Origin: Conus ventricosus
Taxonomy: Eukaryota; Mollusca; Gastropoda; Neogastropoda; Conidae
Assembly: GCA_018398815.1 (NCBI GenBank)
Contig: CM031595.1
Coordinates: 142,526,261-142,590,260, forward strand
Direction: 5' to 3'
Length of the DNA stretch: 64,000 nt
Shown: positions 36,187-49,500 of the stretch, in pieces
Layout of the letters: each line of letters opens with the position of its first letter
How positions within the stretch are numbered: position 1 is the first letter of the stretch
Program-made: the position numbers and the translations under genes
The notes under the pieces: generated by a model
What the model was told of the DNA's origin: nothing
Seen by the model: only the letters and a program-made list of their open reading frames with translations
Databases searched by the model: none

Positions 36187-37399
36187 TTTTCGACCTCAAA
36201 ATGGATGAGTCTGTCAACCGCGGTAAGCTGACCAGACTGTAAAGGGCAAGCATTTGTTCGGGGACCTTTTCTAGCCCCCCCCCCCATGCGGGGGTGGGCA
36301 GTGCTGTCCTAAAGAGGCTGCCCAGTTGCCCACGGGTGCTGCCGACTCTCCTGTTGCCCTCGGATTCAGGAAAAAGAAACGACCACCTGCCATGGACCGC
36401 CTACATGCAGGATTGTGACTACAAATGCCAGTGGTCATCTCCACCTGTTGCTTCGCCACGTGCCCCTCGCCGCAGGACTTGAGGTGTGTGCGTTGACAGA
36501 TCGGTGATGAGTTGCATAACGGACCTGTGCGTGAAGGTTTTATAGTGGGAAAATCGTTGCACGGGGGTAATCCCACTCTCACGGCCTGGGAAGCCTTGAT
36601 CCAGTGGCACGGAGAACGTTACGACGGAGAACTGCCAGGCTGCAGTGGATGACCAGGACTTCTCAGGGTGTCACGTCCATGCTCGTAGCGCTCCACAACA
36701 CTTGCTGCCACCGCCTTCACAACCGTTGGATCACCGATGATCTCTTTCGCTCGTTCCGCCGGGAGTCAGTCTTCACATGCAGTAGGGCTGACACAGCCCG
36801 AGCCTAACTCACTGAGGGTTTCAGACCGACGGCTACCCACACCTGGTTTAGCCGGCCTGCCAAAGCCGTTGCCCGGGGAGTTTGGGCCGCTGTTGCATGC
36901 GACAGCTTCTAGGAGCCTTGAATTTGATAATTGTGCTGAAGATACTATATGACATATATTCCCTTTTACAAAATCTTTGTGGCCAAAAAAAATACATTGT
37001 TGACATTCGCTGGTTTTAGTCAAAGCATTCTGGTTAGCTATAGATTTTATTATGAATAAATGAATCAAGTTCATGCTCTTATCTTGTGGGACATACACTG
37101 TAGACTGCATTCGGATCACATCAAAGGGGGAGTGATGTATTGGGGGGTGTAAATTAGTACATAGATTTGTTCTTTTAGAGCTGAACTTTGAATTAATACA
37201 CATTGTGTACATGTGTGGAACACAGTACTCAAGTGATGCATTATTTCAGTGTGCATTTGAAAGTGAGTACACGTTGATGACATGTTGATGCAGAGTAAAA
37301 TTTTGCAGTTTGCTCTTAATGACGTGTGTTAGTACGTTCACACACATGACACATTTTAATGTATAAGCAAGTTTGGCTACATGTACCAGTGACATTTGT

Positions 37400-37570
37400 T
37401 ATACAGAGATAAGTTTGGCAGGGGCAAGTTTGGCAGAGTATGGAAAAGACCCATGAATTGGTACAGGGGCATGTTTGGCAGAGTATGCAAAAGACCATGA
37501 ATTGGTACAGGGCATGTTGGAGAGTATGCAAAAGACCCATGAATTGGTAAGGGGCATGTTTGGCAGAGGT
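37400..37570. repeat. Imperfect 45-bp tandem repeat, about three copies
   Basis: Units share CCATGAATTGGTACAGGGGC followed by ATGTTTGGCAGAGTATG. Single-base gaps between units mark the start of the irregular sequence that runs to about 53.8 kb. Confidence 0.8.
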
Positions 37571-37639
37571 TTTTGCAAAATGACATTTTTTTGTGTTTTT
37601 TTAAAAAAAATTTGTTTTTTTTTGGTTTTTTTTTTTTCC

Positions 37640-38991
37640 TTGTGTTTTATGACAAAAGCCGTGGCTTTTAACTTTTGTGGTCTAACAAAATAACAAGAAG
37701 GGCTTTTTCACAGGTTTTTGAAGATAGAGGTAGGGATTTGTCTCCTCAGAAACAAATGAAAACCATTTGAAACTCTTGCGTAGAGTGGTTAGGCAGGGCA
37801 AAAATAAAATGTGTATTTTTGTTTAAACGTGGTTTCATTTGTGTGAATGATCAAATATTGGCGTGTTTGCTTTAAAATGTGTGAACATGGTAATTCAGTG
37901 TTTGGTTGTCTTACATCAATTGTCGAAAGCAGTTTTTTCTTTTCTAAGTGTTTTTAATTAACCCTTCTTTCAGTTAGGGACAAAACAAAAACAAGAAAAG
38001 TTCCAAATTTGGGTGAAATGGATGGGTAGGGACAGTGTGTTGACAGTGTGAAAAATGTTTCAGTCAGGTGGGGACAGTGTGTTTGACAGGTGAACGAAAG
38101 GTAGGGACAGTGTGTTTGACAGTGTGAACAAGGTAGGGAAACAGTGTGTTTGCAGTGTGAACAAGTGGGGACAGTGTGTTTGACAGTGTGAACAAGGTAG
38201 AGGACAGTGTTTTGACAGTGTACAAGGTAGGGACAGGGGTTTGACAGTGTGAACAGTAGGGACAGTGTGTTTGACAGTGTGAAGAAGGTAGGACAGGTGT
38301 TTGACAGTGTGAACAAGGTGGGGACAGTGTGTTTTGACAGTGTAACAGGGTAGGACAGTGTGTTTGACAGTGTAACAATGTGAGGCAGTACATTTGGGCC
38401 GTACATAGAAAACCGACTGGTGCAGATGTATGTACAGTGGTATTCAAATGTAAATGATATTCATAAGTCTAGATTGTAATACTCATTTATTCAAGTATCT
38501 GACTTCAGTGCTTCAGTCATGAAAGTCTTTCCCTCCCATCCCCGTTTTACTCTCCTTCCCCCCCTCCTCCCACTCCTCTCTCTCTCTCCTCATCTCTCTC
38601 TCTCTCTCCTCTCTCATCTCTCTCCTCTCTTCTCTCTCTCTTCTCCCCTCTTCCACAGGACTGCATTAAATTCTGGTTTACAGTTTACAGGTCATGTATA
38701 TGAAAAAGATAGATAAATATATTCCTCCCAGTATTGTCATCCTGTAAACAGCATGTTCTATATTATGGCAACAAGTGATTGTATCTTGTGGACAGACTGT
38801 TGTATAATTTCCCAAACACTTCTTAATAGAGGGGAAACAAGTGTTTGAATGGCTAAGCTGAGCCATCAATGTTTTGATCATGGGGAAATAAACAGTCATT
38901 GTCATTTTGCGTTCTCTGCTTCCTGCAAAGTCTGTGTTTGTCTGTTCTTCAGGACAGTTTCCCTGTCAACCCAGCCAACCATTTCCTTGGT

Positions 38992-39048
<57 letters not shown>

Positions 39049-41640
39049 GAAACTTATCGTATGACATCATACGATTGAAAATATATCTGGCTGACTGTAT
39101 CTTCTGCAGCCTGTCCATGAAGGAATACATCAAACAAAAAGCACAGAGCTTGGTTGAAGCTGCTTCTGTAAGCAGAACATAGTAACACAAACACTCTTTG
39201 AAACATAGTACACAAACATCTGCTTTGAAACATAGTACACAAACACTGCTTTGAAAGTATCTGTACAGCAAAGCTAAAACATTCACAGAGTCACAGAGAA
39301 AGCGTTTGTTTTTGTATGGTTATAGAACTGTTTCATGATTGGTGATGTTTTTTGTTTGTTTGTTTTTGAACCCATAAGTACCACCATGTGAAATCTTTCG
39401 TGCTTTTTCCCAATGTGTTGTTGACTCCCATGGTAAATTCCATGTAATGACATTTCAAGTGCTTTACTATAAGACCTTCGTTCCTTTGCATTACTTTGAA
39501 AGAATTCAGGACAGTGCAAATTTTGGTTGAAGCTTTCTGGTTCCAAGGAACATTGCCCATTTCAGACCTTAGGCCCACTGTAGTGCTTTAGTTCTTTGGT
39601 TGTTAAATTAATTAGGTGTGTTTGGGGTGGGGTGGGGAGGAGGAAGGAATAAGTGTAATGTGTTCTTATGTCAGTTTTTCTATTCCTCTTTCAGCCCCAA
39701 ATTTGGTAATCATTCAGTAAAAAAAAAAAGCACCCAAATGAGTGTGCTCATGTACAGAAGAAAGGAATTGCCACATAGTCAGACTACTATCATTGAAGTT
39801 TGGGACTGTTTTTCAGATGAACTTCCGTTCGAGCCACGGAAGTAACTCTGACTCCTGCCGAAAGTTCGAGGATCACTATGAGTACCTCCATGAAGTTGGA
39901 AAGTAATCAGCCATGATTGGGAGGTATTTGATGGAGAGATTGTAAAACAAAATTTGATGAAAATGATGAGTTCAGCCATGATTGGGAGGTATTTGATGGA
40001 GAGATTGCATTGATGATGATAGTCAGCCATGATTGGGAGGTAATAGAGATTGCTTTGATGATGATTTTTTGCCTGATAAGATTTTATTGAGTATTTTGAA
40101 GTAAGTGAACGGCAATAGCTATTGTTGGTTTTCTTCTTTTGTCTTTTGTGAAGCATTTCAAACGTGTTCTTATATACTAACTGAATTTATACCAACCATT
40201 AATCTTTTTATTAGAGATATCCAATTTAAATTGCGCTGAAAATCATATTACCAAAACTTTGCACCAAACGGAAAAAAATCTTGGACATGGGTGGAGCCTT
40301 GCGTTTCCCGGAAACTTTATGGGTATTCGAGTCAGCTTTTCGTGATTACGAAGATTGGGAACGGCTTGGATTGTGGGATGGGGGTAAATGGGGCATAATC
40401 TTGTTCTTTTGAGTCGAACTTGAATTTAATTTTACCGGTGACCGTTTCTTTTGGATCCTTGTTTCTATGCCGGGAAATAACATCGTTGTGAATATTGTGC
40501 CTAAAATTTTCATGCCAAAGAACTTGCTTAACATACTCGAACTTTAGTATAAACAGGTCCAGACCTGATTGGAACGGTCCTGCAGGGCCAAATTTGGCAA
40601 AAGGCAGGGAAATCCCAGTTTTGACGGGTTTTGGGACAGTGTCAAAACCCTGGGACCCCCAAAGGGAAGGCAAGACCATGCTTTAAACCAGTTTGGGATC
40701 AGATGTGGTTGCTAAGCCCTTTTGCGGGGTCTTTCCCCCCGCTGGCTGTTGCTGATGGGCACAATCCCCGTTCCCTGACCATACAGAATTTTGGGATCCA
40801 GGGCAAATGTTCAAGGGCCAAATGGAACGTTTCGTGGGTGCCAGGGGGGTTTGGGTGGTAAACCCAATTTGCCGAGGCTAGTTTGGGGGGGAGTTGAAGC
40901 ACAGATCGGTCAAGGGGCGTTTTCAGTCAATTGCAAGGCCAACAGCGGCAAATTTGGGCCCAAGGGTCTAGGTGCCTTGGGGGAAAGGGGGGGGAAAACA
41001 GGAGGGAGGTGAAGAGGGGCCCCCCAAAGAGCGGGTGATCCCTTCGGGCCCGACGGTGGCAGCATGAGGTGAAGGAAAAGTTGAAATACGAGCAGACACA
41101 GTTTCAGCCAATTTCTGCTCCCAACCTCCTTTTTTTTCCACTTATTTAACCTGGTCAGCCAAAAAAGGGACCTGACAGTAGAAACTTGGCAAAAAAAAGG
41201 CCAACTTGAGAGCCCCCCTTAAAGTGTAAGCTGGCAGGCCAGAAAACAAAGTTGGGGAAGGTTTGTGGGTAACCTAGCGTCTGCGCCAAAAAAGTCAAGT
41301 TCCGTTCCCGGGGAACGCATGCGCCTCGGGAGGGTTTTCCCCCGGAAACTGATTAATCTGAGTCTCTCATAGATCTTTCCCTGGAGGAGTAAAAAATCCT
41401 TGAATTCCCATGCATTGCTTCCCTTGTTCTGTAAGGGAAATTTAGGCATTGGAATACTGATTTTTCTCCGCTCCAGGAATTTCCCCTCGTTAACTTTAGG
41501 GGTTGGGCCTGGCCCCTTTTTAATTTTCCCTATTTCCTTTCCCTGAATAACCGGAAAATGTCTAATTGCTTTCTAATCTTGAATAAAAAAAATATTTTTG
41601 GGGGTGGGTTCTGTAGGTCCAAGATGAGAGCGTGAATTGT
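37640..41640 (+). repeat. Second, noisy direct copy of 29960-34560
   Basis: Landmarks recur in the same order and orientation: the GACAGTGTGTTTGACAGTGT array (38025), the CT block (38575), the poly-G run followed by AGAAACTTATCG (38992), the 51-bp repeat (39905), then altered LINE 3' sequence (GACCGTTTCTTTTGGATCCT at 40440; GCGCCTCGGGAGG...TGCTTCCCTTGTTCT at 41320-41430). Single-base gaps and changed run lengths are frequent. It may be a real duplication, a second haplotype, or the same locus assembled twice. Confidence 0.85.
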
Positions 41641-42545
41641 GAGTGCCTGGAGAACTTTTCCCGCATGAAAAAGGGTCTTGTGCATCTCAGTTTCTTTTCA
41701 GCTGTTGACTCCACCAGGACTCTTATCTTAATACAGCCATTTCATTTTAATTCATTCGGGGTCGATTTTTAATACAATATGAAGTGTCCCTGCACCACCA
41801 ACTTAGAAACAACGGAACAGCGCAGGGTCCAATCATTAAACAACCCATTTTTTTCAGGGTCAGAATAATTTTTTTGTGTGCTTTTTTCCCCTTTGTTTGC
41901 TTAAAAACAGAACTATGTGTTCCCTAAATCACAACACATTTGAAGAAAAATACAGTAAAGTGCTGATCTTTGCTGCACTTGAAATGAAAGTAAAAATACA
42001 GAGTTTCTCATGATACGGGAGAAAATTGGGACTCTGCAAGAAGGTTTTCTTTTTTCAAATCAAAATATTTTTGAAAAGGAAAAACTAGGTGAATTGTTAT
42101 CAATAAAATTTGTTTTTTCCCCCAAAACCAAACTTGTTTAAAATTTTAAATTCCCCTTTATAAAAGCAACTTTAAAAACCCGAACAACCGACATTAAATT
42201 CATGTCAAAATAGCTAAATTTATCCATAATATATAAAAAAAAATTGTGGAGTTGTGCAGCATAAAACAAAGAGTTTGACCGTTTTAACGCGGAATTGGCT
42301 TTCCTGTTTTCACTTTCCGACAGCTCGGGCCCTTCGAGTTGTTCACAACTGAGTGAAAACTTTTAAATTTAGTAAAGGGAAGACATATTTTTCCTTTTCA
42401 AATCCTTTGCTTAAGCTGGTGTAGATAGTTGGTGAGAATCAACTATTATTAAGGAAATTCACCAAAAGAGTGATAAAACAAGTATGCCAGTCTGGGTTTA
42501 CCTTTTATTTTTTTTAAAAGTAAAGGGTTCCTGCTGTGCTTTCCC

Positions 42546-42880
42546 GTGGGGACAGGCGAGCGTTCAGCGAGTATCCCCGACGACTTTGTCCGACGGAGCG
42601 TGACGCGGCACTTTGTGCGTCAATCGCAGGGTGGGCTCACACAGCAAGTCCATCCTGCACCTGGGCCCAACCGAGAACGTCTGTGGGGGGCCGAGAACCC
42701 AAAACCCGATCAAAATCATCGACTTTGGCCTGGCCAGGTTCTACAAGCCCGGCGCAGCCTGCAGGTGCTCTTTGGGACCCGGAGTTTCATAGCACCAAAT
42801 GGTCAATTTCGATGCCAACACTTCTCCCGACATGTGGAGCATGGATCATCTGTCAACTTTATGTCATGCTTTTTGTTTTT
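42546..42880 (+). CDS. MYLK: Eroded kinase catalytic segment (subdomains V-IX)
   Basis: Two interleaved frames read as a protein kinase core broken by indels. In order: a GGE-like helix D start (42555), a DDF..TERDA stretch, KSILHL before a damaged HxDLKPEN catalytic loop (about 42650), an intact IKIIDFGLARFYKPG with the DFG motif (about 42705), VLFGT..FIAP of the activation segment (about 42760), and PDMWSM with CQLYVM (about 42830). DFGLAR, the VLFGT activation segment and a NFDANTSPDMWS-like stretch fit the MYLK/twitchin kinase group. The surrounding sequence has many homopolymer irregularities, so the breaks probably come from the assembly. Exon borders are approximate, and the segment may be two exons. 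Confidence 0.7.
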
Positions 42881-43510
42881 TGGTTTTTAGTGTGTGTGTG
42901 TGTGTGTTGTGTGTGGTTGTGGTTTTTTTAATTCATTTTTTTTTAAGATAGAATAAAAAACTTTTTCATATTAAAAGTTCAGGGCAGCTCCCTTAAATCA
43001 TTGCCACGACCAAAAAAAAGTGTGGTGTGTGTGTTGTGTGTGTGAGTGGTGAGTGTGTGTGTTTTGTGTGTGGTGTTTAGGTTATTTGGTTCATTTTTTT
43101 TAAAGATGAAGTTTTAGAAACTCGTTTATAAAAAAAAATTTCCCAAAGCATATCCTGAAAATCATAGTTCCAACATAAAAAAGGGTTTTGTTTTTTGTTG
43201 TTTTTTCGGGGGGTTTTGTTGTGTGGTGTGTGTTGTGTGTGTTGTGGGGTTGGGGTTTTTTTTGGGTGGGTTTGGGCGTCATAGGTCGGGGTTTTCTTGT
43301 TGTTGGGCTTTTGTGTGGGTGGTGTGGGTGTGTTGGTGGGGTGTGTGTGGTGTGTGTGGGGGTTTAATTTTCCCCCTTCCCAGGGAAAATTTTTTAGAAA
43401 CCCGTAATTAATGGGGAAAACGTTTTTAAATGAGATCTTTCGAAAACCGATGGGGGGTTTTTCCCCCCGTTGTGGGGGGGGGGCCCCTTAGTGTTTTTGT
43501 TGGTCTGACC

Positions 43511-43541
<31 letters not shown>

Positions 43542-46500
43542 GTTTTTTTTGCCGGGGTGGGAAAAACCGAAAAACGCAACTTCCCCGCAGAAGACAATAC
43601 AAAACGCAAAAAAATCAATAATCACTTAATACATTTTCTTAACGTCTAAACAAAACCTTCTCAAGGAATCTTACCAAATAGAAAACTTTCAAACCCAAAA
43701 CTCTACTTTATTTTTTTTTTAAAAGGGGCACTTTAAAACAAAACTTTTTTAATTTTCAAAAGGCAAAAGCCAAAAATTAACCAAAAGGGGAAACCCAAAA
43801 AAAAAAAAGTTTATATAAATAAAACAAAAAAAACTAACAACTTTAAAATCCAACGAAAAAAAAAAACCTTTTATGTTTTTTTAAACCCCAAAAAAAAAGA
43901 TTAATCCAAAAAGGGGGAATAGGGGCACTTTAAACAATTTGGGTTCATTTAAAACAATATGCAATTTTTCAAAATTTTTTAAAACAAAAAAATTTAAAAA
44001 TGAAACTTTTAATTTACGTAAAAAAGAATTTAAAAGAAAAAAGAAAAATTTATTTTTAAACCTTGCAAAAAAAAAGGGCATTTTTTTTAAAATAGACTTT
44101 TTTCGTTTTTCTTTTACTTTTTGAAACTTGCCTTTTTTTTTTTCATAGGGAAAATACAAAATAAATTTAAATTTTTTTGGCCCCTTTTTCAAAAAACATT
44201 TTTTAAATTTCAGTCCCATTTTAAAACAATATTTTCTATTTCTAATTAATTCAACCGAAAATTTAAAATTAATATTTTATTGTTTTTACCCCTGAATCCC
44301 CGGTGGCTGGGCAAAAAAAAATTTAAAAATTTTTTCTGTTTTTCTAAAAAGTTTTGAATTTTCCCCCTTGTTTTTTCCTTTTATTGGGGGGGGGGCCAGA
44401 TTCCTTGAATCATAAAACATAATAAATATTTTCCCTGAAACACCTATAAGCTTTTTCTCTTTTTTCCAAACATTTTTATTTTATTTTTTTTCTAAAAAAT
44501 TTTTAAAGCCAAATTTAACTTTTTAAAAAAAAAAAATCTTTATTGATTTTAAAACCTATCCCGGACTAAACTAAAAAAAATCCCTTTTCTAAAAAATTCA
44601 CGAAAAAATATTAAAACCCCTTTTTAAAAAATTTTTTTTCCCCCCCTCTCAATTCCTTTACAAAAAAAAAGGAAACAATTAAATAATTTGAACCAACAAC
44701 CTTTTATTTTTTAAATTTTTAAAATACATTTTCTCCAAAATTTTTTCTTTCCGAAAAAATTTTCCACCTTTTTATAAAATTTCTCCCCACATAATATCAA
44801 ATTTTTTTCCCAACTTGGTTTTGGAAACCAACCATTTTTTTTTAAATCTTAAAATTTTGTTTCCAATTTTTTTATTTCCCCCCAACGAAATTTTTTAAAT
44901 ATTTTTTTTAAATTTTTACCCTTTTTTTTTTCCCCATAAAACTTAAAATGAAATTTCAAATTTTCATAATTATGTTTTTGGGTTTTTTTGGATTAACCAT
45001 GTGTTATTTTTAAAGAAATTTAATTATTTATCTCCTTTTTACCCCTTTTTAAAAATTTTTAAATTTTAATTTCTCAAATTTTTCTGGTTCAAGTTTTCAA
45101 ATTTTTTTAAAAATTTGAAACCAAAAAAATTTTTAAAATTTGGGAGGGTTCCTTTTAAAAATTTGAAATTTTTAAAAGGGGCATTTTTTTTTTCCAACCA
45201 ATCACTTTTTTTTTTTGTAAACCAGAACCCCCAAATTTTTAAAATTCATTTAAATAAATTTCCGCGTTTTTTTAAAAAAACTATCTTCTCAAAACTATTT
45301 TTTTTTCCATTTAGTTTTAATTCCTTTTATTCCATTTTAATCTTTTTCAAGATTTCCCTCAAAAAAATTCGATATTGATTTTGGAATTCTTCCAAAAAAC
45401 CCCCCAAAATTTTCCTTAACGAAATTGTTTAAATTTTGGGGGAATTTTTTTTACCAAAATTACAAAATTGGAAAAAGAACCCCCCTGAATCCCCTAAACG
45501 AAACAACACATTAAAATTTTTAAAAAAAACAAAAAAAATTTTTTTTTAATAAATTAAAAAGAACAAAAAAGCAATGTTACCCCAAAATCTTAAAAAAAAA
45601 CCCCAGGGGGGTTTTCATTAAAATGGGGGGGAAACCCCTTTTTTTTGGTTTATACAGTAACCCAAAATTTAAACATGTTCAAAACGTTGGTTAAAGTCGG
45701 CCCCTTTGGGGGCCCCCCTTTGGGAATCATGAATCCTTTTTTCGTAAAAATTTTTCCTTTTTTCGTCCTTTGTAAAGGCCCCTTTAAAATTGGGCCGGGG
45801 AAAAAAAATTTTAAAATTCTGTTGGGGGTGGCCCGGAAAAATTTTTATTCCTGTGTAAGGAGGGGGCCTTTAAAAAAAAAGTTTTTTTTTTTTTTTCCAA
45901 AAATTTAAAGACCCGAGCGGTAAAAACAAAAAAAAATTTTCCCAAAAGTTTAATATCTCTTTAAAAAAAATTTTTTTAAATCTTTAACCCGCTTTCAATT
46001 TTCATTAAAATGTTTTTGGGCAAGTTTCTAATATTTTTCAAAAAATTTCCTTTTCAGTACAAAAATAATTTTTATTTTTTTTCCGCCCCTTTCCCCCTTG
46101 AAAAAAAATTTTTTTCTTTTCCCAACAAAAACCCTTTTTAATAACTTTAATTCACGTTTTCTTTAATTCCCACTTTCTTTTCAAGTAAAAATATTATTTA
46201 ATTTCCCCTTTTTTTCGCCCCTTTCCCTTTTTCCATGGCAATTTAATTTTTCCCTTTTTTTTCATAATTGTTTTTTTCGAAAAAAATTTCAAAAATAAAA
46301 AAACCCTTTGGGAAAAATTTTTTTTTCTTTTTTTGGTCTCCCCCACAGCGAAAGGGTGCTCTATTTCAAAACTGTTAAAAAAGTTTTTTCCCTTTTTAAT
46401 TGGTTCTTTTAAATGACAAAACCAAAATGATTTCTTTTTCCCCAAATTTGTTGATTATTAAAATTGGGGTGGTAAGTTTTTTAAAATTTTGCCTTTTAAA

Positions 46501-49500
46501 TTCATAAAGTCGTAAAAAGAATCTAAAGTTTTGAATTGGATTTCCCCCAAAAACCTTGAATTCGGGTTTAAATCACCCAAATTATAAGGGGTTCCAAAAG
46601 TTTTCTATTTGTTTTTTTTTAATTAGTTATTCGATTTAAACAGCCAAAGGATTCACTAAAAAACCTCCCCCCAATTCATTTGCCCCCTTTTTTTAGGTTT
46701 TTTAAACCCTAAAAACCCAGGTACACGTTCCCAAATCAACAAAAAGACATTTTAGCCCATTTTTTTTCATCAAAAACCCCCCTTCTTCTTTTTTTACTAA
46801 ATCTTATTTTTAACAAAAAACCCCCCTTAATAATTTTAAGAAAAAAATTTTTAAACCCCCAAAAACCCTAACGAAAAAATTTTAATTTTGGGAAAAATAA
46901 TTTTTGGGAACAAAATTTTGAAGTTTCCCCCTTAAAAATTTAAAAATCCCCTTCCCGGGGGGGGGGTTTTCCCTAAATTTTCATTGCTTGTTTTTGGGTT
47001 ACCAATTAGGTTAATTTTTAAACATGAAAACCCATAGGGACCTTATTCTGAATATACCAGCCCAAAAATAAAACGAAAATAGAAAAGCCAAAAAAAAACC
47101 AAATTGCTACGGGTTTTTTCAGCCAATGGTCGGGGGTTTACAGACCATGCAACAACTAAAAAACAGCCAAAAACCAAAAACAAATTAAAAAAAACCCAAA
47201 TTTTTAAAAAAAAAAAAGTAATAAAAAAATAAACACAAATAAAAACATAAAAAAAAAAAAATTTTGGGTTTGTCTCCAAGAAAAAAAAAAAACAGAAATA
47301 AAATAAAAAGAAATTCCTTCTTTTTTTCCATTTTCAGCTAGCACTGCTCCCCCGGCAAGGAGAAAGAAAAGAAAAAAGAAGAAAAAAGCGTCTCAACATT
47401 AGGGGATTTCCATTTAAAAAATTGAAATTAACAACCTCCCAAACTTTTTAATCCAGGTTCCTTCAAAATTAAAAAACCCGACAAAAAAACATACTTTTAA
47501 ATGTTCACTTTTCACACACACAAAACAACCACGCCGCGCGCGCCCACAGAAAACCCAAAACCCACACAAACACAAACATACAACACACACACAACAACCC
47601 CCACACACACACGCAAACACACACACACCCACACCACCACCAGCCCCCCACCCCCCCTCCACCTATATGCCCATTTTTTCCGCAGATAGTACGCACGCAC
47701 CACGCACCACGCACGCACGCACCCACACACACCACACACACACCACCCAAAACACACAACACAAAACCGCCGCCAGAAAAACCACACCCACACAAACACA
47801 AAACCAACACCACACACACCCCACACCCCCCCACCCCCACCCCGGTAACTAACAACAAAACCCATTCAACCCACATCAAACCAACAAGGAAGTTTTTAAA
47901 CCAACTACACCAAAGTTTTTCAAAAAAAACCAGAAAGAAAAATATTGCAACTGAAAACATGGAAAAAAGATTTCACACAAGCCACAAAAATGGGCACTCT
48001 GAAAATAAAAACCTTCCCTTTTATAAGAAAAAAAATTCCATTGCATTGACGCCATTCCCCCTTCTCCCCCCCCCCCCCCCTCCTCTCCCTCTTTAAAACA
48101 CACACACCACACACACACACACCACACAGAGGCCAGCTCTACAAGCACTCGGCACGCTTCCCCACCCGACCATCTCTGCCCCCTACCCCCTACCCCCCCC
48201 CCACATCCCCACAGGCGTACACCACACACCCCACGGGGCGCCCAAACACACCACCCCCACACACACACACACACACACAACACACCACACACACACACAC
48301 ACTATGGAGAAGGTATTAAAGCTTTGGTAAAGGGGGCGCAAAGGGGGAGGGGCACAAAAGGGGAAAACTTCCCAAACCACGTTCCCCTACGACTCCGCAC
48401 CATCCCAAACCCTTAAACCATATCAACCAACCCCTTTTAAGCAAACGAACCATAAGAACTTCATCCGTTAAGACCAATAAAATTTCTATGGAAACCGAGA
48501 ACGCAATCATCTTCACATCACCAAACCACATCATCATCACCATCAATATTCTCATAAAAAATAGTAAAAAAATAATAAAAGGAAAAATTTCGCAAGAATT
48601 TCCCAGACATTTCAAAACCCAAAATTTTTGCTAATTTTTAACAAAGCATGTTTTTTGAAGTATCATTTATACTCACCTCTAAATCCCATCAACCCCAATC
48701 TCATAACCAAAAAAAAGACGCAAAATAAAATTAAGGATAAAAAGGAAGGGGGCGAGAAAAAAAGGAAAAAAAGAGAGAAGAAAGAGGGGGGAGAAGAGGG
48801 GAGAGAGAAGGGGAGAGAAAAAAGAAGAGAAGAGAGAGAGAGAGAGAGGACAACCAAACAATAAAGTGGGGCCCCTGTCCATGCCAAGGAACAGTGGGAT
48901 AAACATCAAACAAAAAAACCATGACAGGTTTTTTTTTTTTTCAAAAAAAAGAAAGAAAAAAAAGAGAAAAAAAAAAGAAAAAAAAAAAGGGGGGGGGGGG
49001 GGGGGGGGTTGGGGGGGGGTGTTGGGGGGGGGGGGGGGGGTTGGGTGGGGAAAACCAATCACAAAAACCCGTAAAAAATGCTCCCAGGGCCCAAATAAAA
49101 TGGGAAAAAGAGAGAAGAGGAAGACAGACAGACAGACAGACAGAAGAGAGAGGAGAGAGAGAGGGAAAGACAAAACGCTAATGTAATAAAGAGACCTCTC
49201 CCCCGAAGAGAGAGAGAGAGAGAACAGAGGAAAAAAACAAACAGCAATGTAATGAAAGAGACCATCTCCCATATCAAGGGGAACAATTAGGGGATACACA
49301 TCAAATAAAAAGCCCTGAAGAAAAAAAAAAAAAAAAAAGACAGAAAAAAAAAACGAAAAAAAAGAAAAAACAATCAAAAGTATCAAAAAAAAGACAAAAG
49401 GCTTAAAACATAGGGGGGAAGGGGGAATATTAAGAGAGAGAGAAGAGAGAGAGTGAAAGAGAGAAAGAGAGAGAGAGGAGAGAGAGAAGGGGGCAGACAG

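Larger units (their letters stand above)
32940..36950 (-). mobile_element. Decayed non-LTR retrotransposon (APE endonuclease + RT), antisense
   Basis: Reading the minus strand from 36186 down to 33000, a single element's protein is recoverable in pieces across frames: an apurinic-type endonuclease, a reverse transcriptase with FADD, a thumb/connection region and a C-terminal C2H2-type finger. At least six frame changes make it inactive. The G/C-rich stretch at 36250-36950 is probably its 5' UTR. The family is a RTE/jockey-like non-LTR group; I cannot assign the clade. It is inserted antisense in the MYLK intron. A second, noisier copy of its 3' half is at 40200-41640. Confidence 0.88.

Noticed and set aside
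40332..40679. 115-codon minus-strand frame
   Set aside because: It corresponds to distorted LINE 3' sequence of the second copy and matches no separate protein.
43600..47400. A/T-run sequence considered as a matrix-attachment or centromere-like element
   Set aside because: There is no periodic unit; run-length irregularity and adjacent indel-filled exons fit an unpolished consensus better.
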